From: DASSKF01 sp035690725
GTDB lineage: Bacteria > Actinomycetota > Actinomycetes > Actinomycetales > Dermatophilaceae
Length of the DNA: 9,722 bases
NCBI GenBank assembly: GCA_035690725.1
Contig: DASSKF010000045.1
Location: forward strand, 1 to 9,722
Direction of reading: 5' to 3'
Shown one piece after another: positions 1 through 6,820 of the stretch. The notes beneath the pieces are model-generated. The model worked only from the letters and a program-made list of their open reading frames with translations. It had not been told where the DNA came from and searched no databases. The first letter of the stretch is position 1. Each line of letters starts with the position of its first letter. A program made the translations under genes and the position numbers.

Positions 1-1
1 G

Positions 2-580
2 AAGCGCCTCGACGTCACCAGCCGCAGCCTGGTCGCGGTCATCGAGCCGGGCAGCGCCTTCGCCGGCCTCCTGCTGGAGCTGGCGCTGGCGGCCGACCGG
101 CAGTACATGCTGGAGGGCGTCTACGAGGACGTCGACCCCGACGCCGACCCCGCGACCGTCATCCTCAGCGAGTCCAACGACGGGACCTACCCGATGGGCA
201 ACGGGCTGAGCCGGCTGCAGTCCCGCTTCTGGGGCCACGACGACCAGTTCGAGGCGGCCCGCGCGCAGATCGGCGAGCCGCTCGACGCGGCCGCGGCCGA
301 CGAGGTCGGCCTGGTGACGATGACCCTCGACGACATCGACTTCGAGGAGGAGCTGCGGATCGTGCTCGAGGAGCGCGCGTCGCTGTCCCCGGACGCGCTG
401 ACCGGCATGGAGGCCAACCACCGGTTCGTCGGCCCGGAGTCGACCGAGACCAAGATCTTCGGCCGGCTCACCGCCTGGCAGAACTGGATCTTCATCCGGC
501 CCAACGCCTCGGGCCCGGACGGCGCGCTGCGCCGGTTCGGCTCGGGCCAGAAGGGCTCCTACGACCTGAAGCGGGTGTGA
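2..580 (+). CDS. boxC: Benzoyl-CoA-dihydrodiol lyase BoxC, C-terminal part (5' truncated by the window)
   Basis: BoxC is the crotonase-superfamily enzyme of the aerobic box pathway. It opens the ring of 2,3-epoxybenzoyl-CoA, giving 3,4-didehydroadipyl-CoA semialdehyde and formate in the cytoplasm. The visible part is 192 residues, read in frame from base 2; the family is about 550 residues, so roughly the last third is present. Recognised stretches are the crotonase-type EPGSAFAG segment near the start, a YPMGNGLSRL segment, ERASLSPDALTGMEAN, then IFGRLTAWQNWIFIRPNA and the FGSGQKGSYDLKRV C-terminus, which from memory match BoxC of Azoarcus and Burkholderia closely. The ATG at 107 is internal, because the reading frame and BoxC similarity continue upstream to the window edge. 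The stop is one base before the next ATG (benzoate-CoA ligase), so the two are almost certainly co-transcribed. Family assignment is firm; the catalytic N-terminal half cannot be inspected. Confidence 0.93.
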   Translation, partial: KRLDVTSRSLVAVIEPGSAFAGLLLELALAADRQYMLEGVYEDVDPDADPATVILSESNDGTYPMGNGLSRLQSRFWGHDDQFEAARAQIGEPLDAAAADEVGLVTMTLDDIDFEEELRIVLEERASLSPDALTGMEANHRFVGPESTETKIFGRLTAWQNWIFIRPNASGPDGALRRFGSGQKGSYDLKRV

Positions 581-581
581 C

Positions 582-2231
582 ATGGCAGGCGTGGAGTTCA
601 ACGCTGGCACGTGGCTGACCCGACGCCACGTCGAGGAGGGCAACGGCGACCGGGTCGCCGTCGAGGGTCCGGCCACCCTGACGTATGCCGAGCTGACCGA
701 CCTGGTCGGCACCGTCACCGCGGCGCTGCGGTCCCTCGGGCTGCGCCGCGACGACCGGGTCGTGTTCGTCACCAACGACGACGTCCCGATGCTCGCCGGC
801 ATCCTGGCCGCGTTCACCGGTGGCTTCGTCGCCGTCCCGGTGTCCACCATGCTCGGCGCCAAGGAGCTCGGCGAGATCATCTCCGACTCCGGGGCGACCG
901 TCCTGGTCGGCAGCGCCGACTACGCCGCGCACGTGGAGCAGGCCGCGACCACGGCGCCCGAGCTGCGGGTCCTGGTCGCCGACGCGGACGGCCCACTGAC
1001 CGCGCCCGAGGGCGTGGAGTCGATCACCTGGGACGACCTCGTGCGCCGCGGCGCGTCCGAGCCCGCCGCGCGACGCGAGCCGGCAGGCACCGTCGAGGAC
1101 GCTTGGGCGCTGTGGCTCTACACCTCGGGCACCACCGGGTCCCCGAAGGGCGCGATGCACCGGCACGCCAACATCCGGCACGTCTGTGACACCTACGCGC
1201 AGCAGGTCCTCGGGATCCGTCCCGACGACAAGTGCTTCTCCATCGCGAAGCTGTTCTTCGCCTACGGCATCGGCAACTCGATGTTCTTCCCCCTCTCCGC
1301 CGGTGCGGCCACGGTGCTGGAGCCCCGGCGCCCCAGCCCGCAGGTGGTGCGCGAGCGGGTCACCGAGAACAGGCCGACCGTGTTCGGTGGGGTGCCGACC
1401 TTCTACGCGGCGCTGGCCTCCAGCGACCTGCCGGACGACACCTTCGGCTCGGTGCGGATCGGCACGTCCGCCGGCGAGGCACTCCCGGCGACGCTGCAGC
1501 AGAGGTTCACCGACCGGTTCGGCTTCCCGATCCTCGACGGCATCGGCTCCACCGAGGCGCTGCACATCTTCATCTCCAACCACCCCGACGACATCCACCC
1601 CGGCACCACCGGGCGTCCGGTGCCCGGCTACGAGATCGAGCTGCGCGACGTGTTCGGCCAGGTGGTGCCCGACGGGGAGCCGGGCTCGCTCCACGTGCGC
1701 GGCGAGTCCCTCGCCCTCGGCTACTGGCGACGCACCGAGGCCTCTCGCACCGTGTTCGTGGGGGAGTGGCTCAGCACCGGCGACACCTACGTCAAGTCGC
1801 CGGAAGGCTTCTTCACCTGCCTGGGGCGCAGCAACGACCTGCTCAAGGCAGGCGGCATCTGGGTGTCCCCGGGTGAGGTCGAGGAGCGGCTGCTGCAGCA
1901 CGAGGCGGTCACCGAGGTGGCCGTGGTCGGCGTGCCCGACGCCGAGGGCCTCGACAAGCCGGTGGCCGTCTGCGTCACCCGCGGCGAGGTGACCGCCGAC
2001 GACCTGGTGCAGTGGTGCCGTGCCGGCCTGGCCTCGTTCAAGCGCCCCCGGCAGGTCTACTTCGTCGACGAGCTGCCCAAGACCGCGACCGGCAAGATGC
2101 AGCGGTTCAAGGTCCGCCAGCTCGTGGCCGACCTGGCAGCGGCCGACCGGCCGTCGACCACGACGCCGGCCAGCGCCCCGTCGAGCAGCCCGACCGCGGC
2201 TGCCGCCAGCAGCGAGGGGGCCCTGCCGTGA
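582..2231 (+). CDS. bclA: Benzoate-CoA ligase (AMP-forming)
   Basis: This enzyme activates benzoate with ATP and CoA to benzoyl-CoA, the entry step of the box pathway. The 549-residue protein is an ANL-superfamily adenylating enzyme. The P-loop TSGTTGSPKG is at 181-190. The A5 motif DGIGSTEALHIF at 319-330 is of the type typical of benzoate-CoA ligases. GDTY is at 400-403, the hinge motif GRSNDLLKAGG begins at 415, and the PKTATGK motif ends with the catalytic lysine K505. Residues 523-549 form an Ala/Ser/Pro/Thr-rich tail beyond the usual end of the family, probably disordered. The ATG at 582 follows the boxC stop by one base, and the gene ends in a GTGA overlap with the reductase gene, so translation is probably coupled on both sides. 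Substrates such as 2-aminobenzoate or fluorobenzoates are possible side activities, but benzoate is favoured by the adjoining boxC. Confidence 0.93.
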   Translation: MAGVEFNAGTWLTRRHVEEGNGDRVAVEGPATLTYAELTDLVGTVTAALRSLGLRRDDRVVFVTNDDVPMLAGILAAFTGGFVAVPVSTMLGAKELGEIISDSGATVLVGSADYAAHVEQAATTAPELRVLVADADGPLTAPEGVESITWDDLVRRGASEPAARREPAGTVEDAWALWLYTSGTTGSPKGAMHRHANIRHVCDTYAQQVLGIRPDDKCFSIAKLFFAYGIGNSMFFPLSAGAATVLEPRRPSPQVVRERVTENRPTVFGGVPTFYAALASSDLPDDTFGSVRIGTSAGEALPATLQQRFTDRFGFPILDGIGSTEALHIFISNHPDDIHPGTTGRPVPGYEIELRDVFGQVVPDGEPGSLHVRGESLALGYWRRTEASRTVFVGEWLSTGDTYVKSPEGFFTCLGRSNDLLKAGGIWVSPGEVEERLLQHEAVTEVAVVGVPDAEGLDKPVAVCVTRGEVTADDLVQWCRAGLASFKRPRQVYFVDELPKTATGKMQRFKVRQLVADLAAADRPSTTTPASAPSSSPTAAAASSEGALP

Positions 2232-3250
2232 CGTCGGTCGACGTGGACCTGCTCATCGTCGGAGCCGGCCCGGTGGGGCTGTTCGGCGCCTACTACGCCG
2301 GTGCCCGCGGGCTGCGGGTGGCCGTCGTGGACTCGCTCAGCCAGGTCGGGGGCCAGGTCAGCGCGATGTACCCGGAGAAGCAGATCTTCGACATCGCCGG
2401 CTTCCCGGCCGTCTCCGGGCGCACCCTGGTCAGCAACCTGGTCGAGCAGGCGGCCCAGTACGACCCGACCTACCTGCTCGGGCGGGAGGCCCAGCAGCTG
2501 GAGCGGGTCAGCCAGCCCGACCGGCCGGACCTGCTCGTGGTCCGCGCCGGCGACGGCACCGAGATCACCACGCGGGCGGTCGTCGTCACCGGCGGCATCG
2601 GCACGTTCACGCCCCGCCCGCTGCCCGCCGGGGAGGACTTCCTCGGCCGCGGGCTGGAGTACTTCGTCCCGTCCTCGGCGGAGTATGCCGGCAAGGACGT
2701 GGTCGTCGTCGGCGGCGGTGACAGCGCGGTCGACTGGGCGCTCATGCTGCACCCGATCGCGTCCTCGGTCACCCTCGTGCACCGCCGGCAGGCGTTCCGG
2801 GCGCACCAGGGCTCGGTGGAGCAGCTGCGGTCCTCGCCGGTCGAGATCGTCCTCGACGCGCAGGTCACGGCCACCACCGGCGACGGCGAGCTCGAGCAGA
2901 TCGAGGTGACCGTCAAGGGCGAGGACGGGACGCGCTCGCTGGCCTGCCAGAAGCTGGTCGCCGCGCTGGGCTTCACCGCCAACCTCGGCCCCCTCCGCGA
3001 GTGGGGGATCGAGCTGCACGACAACCGGCACCTCGTCGTCGACTCGGCGATGCGCACCAGCGTGGACGGGGTGTTCGCTGCCGGCGACATCACCGACTAC
3101 GACGGCAAGGTCCGGCTGATCGCCGTCGGGTTCGGCGAGGTGGCCACGGCCGTCAACAACGCCGCGGTGCACATCGATCCCGACGCGCAGCTGTTCCCGG
3201 GACACTCGACCGACAACCCGACGTCGGTGCCCCAGGCGACCCCGGCCTGA
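2228..3250 (+). CDS. Thioredoxin-reductase-type ferredoxin-NADP reductase (FNR type 2)
   Basis: This predicted FAD enzyme passes electrons between NADPH and ferredoxin. The 340-residue protein has an N-terminal FAD-binding GAGPVG at 12-17. The segment that follows, with GGQVSAMYPEK and DIAGFP, is typical of Bacillus YumC-like reductases. The NAD(P)-binding VVVVGGGDSAVDWA starts at 158, and the second FAD motif VFAAGDI is at 282-288. The CxxC pair of true thioredoxin reductases is absent: the region before the NADPH domain reads EYFVPSSAEYAGKDV. The start is the GTG at 2228, whose G-TGA overlaps the bclA stop. An upstream in-frame ATG at 2012 would overlap bclA by about 220 bp and adds no conserved sequence. 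A 7Fe ferredoxin gene follows 71 bp later. I infer that the pair supplies electrons to the BoxB epoxidase. A general housekeeping role is the alternative. Confidence 0.9.
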   Translation: MTSVDVDLLIVGAGPVGLFGAYYAGARGLRVAVVDSLSQVGGQVSAMYPEKQIFDIAGFPAVSGRTLVSNLVEQAAQYDPTYLLGREAQQLERVSQPDRPDLLVVRAGDGTEITTRAVVVTGGIGTFTPRPLPAGEDFLGRGLEYFVPSSAEYAGKDVVVVGGGDSAVDWALMLHPIASSVTLVHRRQAFRAHQGSVEQLRSSPVEIVLDAQVTATTGDGELEQIEVTVKGEDGTRSLACQKLVAALGFTANLGPLREWGIELHDNRHLVVDSAMRTSVDGVFAAGDITDYDGKVRLIAVGFGEVATAVNNAAVHIDPDAQLFPGHSTDNPTSVPQATPA

Positions 3251-3310
3251 CCGAGTTCCCCCTGACCACCGCAGCCCGATCTGCGCCAGACTCAGCCCCA
3301 CAACGTCGGT

Positions 3311-3318
3311 AGGAGGAG
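3311..3318 (+). promoter_or_regulatory. Strong Shine-Dalgarno site for the ferredoxin gene
   Basis: AGGAGGAG lies three bases before the ATG at 3322, with the core AGGAGG ending five bases before it. It is the best ribosome site in the window and suggests the ferredoxin is made in excess over the reductase and ligase, whose genes have weak sites and rely on overlap. The 71-bp gap in front of it (3251-3321) shows no convincing promoter or terminator by eye. Confidence 0.75.
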
Positions 3319-3321
3319 ACC

Positions 3322-3651
<330 letters not shown>

Positions 3652-3660
3652 GGCGGCACC

Positions 3661-4557
3661 GTGCTCGACGGCCTTCCCCTGGTGGACGCCCACGTCCACC
3701 TGCCGGTGCTCGGCAGCCTGCGGCCCGCCTGGCTGCAGTGGGCCCGTGACTTCGGCGTGCCCGGCATCCTCGACCACGTCTGGGACCCCGAGGGGCGCCC
3801 CCGCCCGGCCCGGGTGGACGAGCTGTTCGCGGCCGAGGGGGTCGACGTGGCGCTGCTCTTCTGCGAGTACAGCCCCAAGGCCACGGGGATGCAGGAGTTC
3901 GACGACCTGCTGCCGGTCGTCGAGCAGAACCCGACCCGGTTCCACCCGGTCGCCAACGTCAACCCGCACCTGCACTTTCCCATCGCCGGCGAGCTGACCC
4001 GGCAGCTCGACGCGGGCGCCGCGGCGCTCAAGCTCCACCCGGTGCACGGGGGCTTCCGGTGCAGCGACGCGGCCCTCTACCCGGCATACCGGGTCCTGGA
4101 GGAGCGGCGGGTGCCGCTGGTCGTGCACTGCGGCACGAGCACCTTCCCCGGCTCCTCGAACGAGTTCGCCGACCCACAGCACCTGCTGCCGGTGGTGCGC
4201 GACTTCCCGGGACTGGACATCGTCCTGGCGCACGGCGGCCGGGGCTGGTGGTACGACGCCGCCGCCTTCCTCGCGCTGGCCCACCCGACCGTCTGGATCG
4301 AGCTGTCCGGGCTGCCGCCCAAGCGGCTGCCGGAGTACTACGCGAAGTTCGACCTCGGGCGCCTCGCGCGCAAGTGGATCTTCGGCACCGACTGGCCCGG
4401 GGTCCCCGGCACGGCCAAGAACGCCCGTGCCGTGGCCGACCTGCTGCCGGACGACCTGGCCGCCGGGGTGTGGTCCGGCAATGCCCAGCGGGTGTATGCC
4501 GGCCTGCCGCACCTGGGTGCCGCGGACGGTAGCGTGCCGGACCACGAGGAGGAGTGA
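3661..4557 (+). CDS. ACMSD-like metal-dependent amidohydrolase (amidohydrolase_2 family)
   Basis: This TIM-barrel metal hydrolase or decarboxylase of the PF04909 type has 298 residues. Visible metal-site elements are DAHVH (D9, H11, H13), KLHPVHGGF starting at K124, H156 in VVHCGTS, H191 in LAHGGRG and the catalytic D244 in FGTDWPG, so the active site looks complete. The start is GTG at 3661, nine bases after the ferredoxin stop, with GAGGCGG at 3650-3656 as ribosome site; it places the HxH motif at the usual distance from the N-terminus. The reaction cannot be read from sequence: the family includes decarboxylases (ACMSD, gamma-resorcylate decarboxylase) and lactonases (LigI-like). In a benzoyl-CoA operon a hydrolase acting on a lactone or a side product of ring opening is possible, but this is a guess. 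The following hexapeptide gene is three bases away. Confidence 0.87.
   Translation: MLDGLPLVDAHVHLPVLGSLRPAWLQWARDFGVPGILDHVWDPEGRPRPARVDELFAAEGVDVALLFCEYSPKATGMQEFDDLLPVVEQNPTRFHPVANVNPHLHFPIAGELTRQLDAGAAALKLHPVHGGFRCSDAALYPAYRVLEERRVPLVVHCGTSTFPGSSNEFADPQHLLPVVRDFPGLDIVLAHGGRGWWYDAAAFLALAHPTVWIELSGLPPKRLPEYYAKFDLGRLARKWIFGTDWPGVPGTAKNARAVADLLPDDLAAGVWSGNAQRVYAGLPHLGAADGSVPDHEEE
4546..4554 (+). promoter_or_regulatory. Shine-Dalgarno site embedded in the end of the amidohydrolase gene
   Basis: GAGGAGGAG lies six bases before the ATG at 4561 and is read at the same time as the terminal glutamate codons of the amidohydrolase. It fixes the start of the hexapeptide-protein gene and implies coupled translation of the two. 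Confidence 0.7.
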
Positions 4558-4560
4558 ACG

Positions 4561-5100
4561 ATGCCGATCTACGCCCTGGGTGACCTCGTCCCGCAGATCG
4601 ACCCCGACGCCTGGGTGCACCCGGACGCCGTCCTCATCGGCGACGTGCGGCTCGGTCCGGAGGCGACCGTCTGGCCGGGGGCGGTGCTGCGTGCGGACTT
4701 CGGCCGGATCGAGGTCGGTGCGCGCACCTCGGTCCAGGACGGCACCGTGCTGCACACCACCGAGCAGTGGCCCACCGTGATCGGGGCGGAGTGCATCGTC
4801 GGCCACAACGCGCACCTCGAGGGGTGCACGGTCGAGGACCGGTGCCTCATCGGGTCCGGCTCGGTCGTGCTCAACCGGGCCGTGGTCCGGTTCGGGTCGG
4901 TCGTCGGGGCGCAGGCCCTCGTCCCCGAGGGGCGGGAGGTGCCCGAGCGGCACCTGGCGCTGGGCGTCCCGGCCCGCCCCACGCCGATGGACGACGACGA
5001 GCAGGACCGGTGGATCGACGCCGGGGTGAGCGAGTACGTGGGCGCCGGGAAGCGGTATCGCGACGCCCTGCGCCGGATCGACGACCCCCACCAGGGCTGA
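4561..5100 (+). CDS. Gamma-carbonic-anhydrase-like / PaaY-like hexapeptide-repeat protein
   Basis: This left-handed beta-helix protein has 179 residues, the usual size for the gamma-CA/PaaY/YrdA group. Hexapeptide repeats run from about residue 14 to 125 and include VLRADFGRIEVG and TSVQDGTVLHT. Two of the three expected zinc ligands are seen, H65 and H82. The third normally follows in a GHGAILHGC-like sequence; here the segment reads GHNAHLEGC, with Glu at 87 and an extra His at 85. True carbonic anhydrase activity is therefore doubtful. PaaY in phenylacetate degradation is a thioesterase of this fold that removes dead-end CoA intermediates. A similar clean-up role for box-pathway CoA esters is a reasonable inference from the neighbours, not shown by sequence. 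A short helical C-terminus follows the helix. It is the last obvious box-operon gene, followed by a 49-bp gap. Confidence 0.87.
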   Translation: MPIYALGDLVPQIDPDAWVHPDAVLIGDVRLGPEATVWPGAVLRADFGRIEVGARTSVQDGTVLHTTEQWPTVIGAECIVGHNAHLEGCTVEDRCLIGSGSVVLNRAVVRFGSVVGAQALVPEGREVPERHLALGVPARPTPMDDDEQDRWIDAGVSEYVGAGKRYRDALRRIDDPHQG

Positions 5101-5149
5101 CCGATCAGAGCTGACGACCAACGCGACGCTGCACGGGAAGGATGACGCG

Positions 5150-5695
5150 ATGAGCGAGACCGAGGTCCGGGGTGTCCCGGCCACCGAGCTGAGTGACGAG
5201 GAGCTGGAGCAGCAGGGCACGCATGCGCACGCGACGCGCAACTGGGTGTTCCTGCACGGGAGCGCCGAGCAGTTCGCGCGGCACACCACTCGCATGCTCG
5301 AGCTGGAGCGGGAGTACCTGCGCCGCCACCCGAAGCGCACCTGGCAGGGGTCCGGAGGCCGGGCGAGCGACACCGAGGCCACCGCGGAGGCGTGGCGCGA
5401 GACCGTCCGCGGGATCATCGGCCAGCTCGAGACGCTGGTGAACCTGCCCGACCCGACGCCCCGGGACAGCGACGGGGCGGGTCCGGCCGACCCGCAGATC
5501 GCGTTCCTGCGCCGGATGGCCGAGGCCGGCGGGACCCTGCACAAGCTGGAGGCGCACCAGGAGGCGCGCGTCGCCGGCCTGGACCGGGCCTCGCTCGCGA
5601 GCCTCTACAAGGCCGAGCCGCCGCTGCTGGTCACCGAGGGGGAGAACCGCGTGCTCACCGACGCGGGCCGCGCCCGGCTGGACGGTGACGGCTGA
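5150..5695 (+). CDS. DUF6158-like protein of unknown function
   Basis: This soluble protein has 181 residues, with no signal peptide or membrane segment. Residues about 10-67 are rich in charged and His residues: ELSDEELEQQGTHAHATRN, then a helix with HTTRMLELEREYLRRHP. This resembles the actinobacterial DUF6158 family, a match made from memory. A variable Asp/Pro-rich linker near 100-115 separates this from a second helical part with DPQIAFLRRMAEAGGTLHKLEAHQ and a C-terminal LLVTEGENRVLTDAGRARL, which looks like a small winged or compact domain. The start is ATG 5150, preceded by GGGAAGG at 5135-5141. The stop overlaps the next start as TGATG, so the two are translated together. No role in benzoate metabolism is evident. 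Confidence 0.82.
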   Translation: MSETEVRGVPATELSDEELEQQGTHAHATRNWVFLHGSAEQFARHTTRMLELEREYLRRHPKRTWQGSGGRASDTEATAEAWRETVRGIIGQLETLVNLPDPTPRDSDGAGPADPQIAFLRRMAEAGGTLHKLEAHQEARVAGLDRASLASLYKAEPPLLVTEGENRVLTDAGRARLDGDG

Positions 5696-6309
5696 TGGCG
5701 GTCCCGCCGAGCAAGGTCGAGGACGTCCGGCTGGAGCTCGCGACGGCACGCCGGCTCGGGGAGCCGGTGAACGGCCTCGAGCAGTGGCGAGTCAACGCGT
5801 CGGTCCCGGGCGTCGACGGTGCCGACCGGGCGGTCGGCACGCTGTCGGTCGTCGCGCTCGACCTCGTCGCGTGTGACGACCCGTGGGGCGCCCTCGACAG
5901 CAGCAACGAGGACATCTCCCACATCGGCGACGTCGTCTTCGACGAGATGACGGGCCAGCTCTCGCCCGAGCTCGACGCGAGGCTGGCGCACACCGGTGAG
6001 CGGGTCCTCGTCATCGACCGGGTCGAGCTGGAGCCGGACTGGCGCGGCCACGGGGTGGCAGCGCTGCTCCTCGCCGAGACCCTCGACCGGATGCGTGCCG
6101 GCGTGCGTGCGGCCGTCTGCCTGCCCGCCCCGCTGCACCGCACCGGTGAGGCGCAGGACTCCTACGAGGCGGGGCTGCGGCGGATGCAGCAGGTCTGGCA
6201 GGAGGTCGGCTTCGAGCAGTTCCGCGAGGGCGTGTGGCTGCTCGAGCCCAACGCGGGGTTTTGGCGGCAGCGGCTCACGGCGCTGCGCCAGCAGCACGGG
6301 CTGGGCTGA
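5695..6309 (+). CDS. GNAT-fold acetyltransferase-like protein
   Basis: This 204-residue protein has a likely acetyl-CoA-binding segment VLVIDRVELEPDWRGHGVA ending at about residue 122. The R-G-H-G-V-A core (117-122) matches the R/QxxGxG/A pyrophosphate loop of GNAT proteins, followed by a helix LLLAETLDRM. The N-terminal half (about 30-95) is an acidic region without recognisable motif. The C-terminal part has an aromatic GFWRQRL end. It is probably an N-acyltransferase, but the substrate is unknown and some relatives may be non-catalytic. Its ATG overlaps the stop of the DUF6158-like gene by one base, so they likely act together or are at least made together. The last 35 bp overlap the tail of the convergent STAS gene. 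Confidence 0.8.
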   Translation: MAVPPSKVEDVRLELATARRLGEPVNGLEQWRVNASVPGVDGADRAVGTLSVVALDLVACDDPWGALDSSNEDISHIGDVVFDEMTGQLSPELDARLAHTGERVLVIDRVELEPDWRGHGVAALLLAETLDRMRAGVRAAVCLPAPLHRTGEAQDSYEAGLRRMQQVWQEVGFEQFREGVWLLEPNAGFWRQRLTALRQQHGLG

Positions 6310-6721
6310 CCGGCGGGCCCTGCGGGGCGGTCGTGTCGATCGCGGCGTCGACACTGGAGCTCAGCGGCAGGCCGTCGAAACGTGCTCCCGCGGTGAGCAC
6401 GCGAGCACACTCGCCCGTGGCCACGACGTGCAGGCTCAGCCGGCCGGCATACTCGTCCCGGGCGGCGAGCAGGACCGCCAGGGCGGCGGCACTGAGCAGG
6501 GGGACGTCGCGCAGGTCGACGATGAGGGTGGACACCGTCGACGGACAGGCCGCGGCGATGGTGTCGATCATGGCGCGCAGGTCCTGCGCGTTCGAGAGGT
6601 CGAGGTCGCCGGAGACGGACAGGACCGGGGTGGTGCGGAACGGCTGGGCCGCGACGGGCACAGGCACCTCCACTGGAAGGAGGACGACGGGCCTGCTGCT
6701 GGACCCGCTGAAGTCCATCAT
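6275..6721 (-). CDS. STAS-domain protein (anti-sigma factor antagonist-like)
   Basis: This 148-residue protein has a single STAS domain at about 32-128. It shows VLSVSGDLDLSNAQDLRAMI (first strand and helix) and VDLRDVPLLSAAALAVLLAA (the conserved strand-loop-helix). Single STAS proteins usually bind anti-sigma kinases and are switched by Ser phosphorylation. Here the segment that normally reads DSSG is SAAA (77-80), so the usual phosphoacceptor is alanine. A hydrophobic N-terminal stretch (VVLLPVEVPVPVAA) and a Pro/Ala-rich tail (130-148) flank the domain. Two tandem ATGs (6721 and 6718) are preceded on the minus strand by GAGGGGAGC, so either may be used. Longer upstream in-frame starts would run through the divergent promoter region. 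It is divergent from the molybdenum hydroxylase operon. A partner kinase or sigma factor is not in view. Confidence 0.82.
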   Translation of the reverse strand: MMDFSGSSSRPVVLLPVEVPVPVAAQPFRTTPVLSVSGDLDLSNAQDLRAMIDTIAAACPSTVSTLIVDLRDVPLLSAAALAVLLAARDEYAGRLSLHVVATGECARVLTAGARFDGLPLSSSVDAAIDTTAPQGPPVSPARAAGAAP

Positions 6722-6787
6722 GCTCCCCTCGGGAGGCGAGAAACAGGTCTCCGACTTGCGGGTCCGCACGAGCGGTCGGAGGGTGTG

Positions 6788-6807
6788 GGACACGCGTCCG
6801 CGTGACC
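6788..6807. promoter_or_regulatory. Inverted repeat, candidate operator in the divergent STAS / Mo-hydroxylase region
   Basis: CACGCG (6791-6796) and CGCGTG (6799-6804) form a perfect inverted repeat with a 2-bp spacer. Beyond one mismatched pair, GG and CC extend each arm to nine positions. It ends three bases before the GAGGAG ribosome site (6810-6815) of the [2Fe-2S] subunit gene and lies in the only divergent intergenic region of the window (6722-6820). It could be a repressor site or a leader hairpin; no regulator gene is visible. No convincing -10/-35 pair was found by eye. Confidence 0.35.
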
Positions 6808-6820
6808 ACGAGGAGCATCG

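Noticed and set aside
492..1901. 469-codon open frame on the minus strand opposite bclA
   Set aside because: No recognisable domain; the + strand carries all ANL-family motifs in register.
2012..2227. Upstream ATG extension of the ferredoxin-NADP reductase
   Set aside because: It would overlap bclA by about 220 bp and translates to Arg/Pro-rich sequence; the GTG at 2228 puts the FAD motif at the normal N-terminal position.
5097..5108. Small hairpin CTGA/TCAG after the hexapeptide-protein gene as a terminator
   Set aside because: Only a four-base stem with no T-run; too weak to call.
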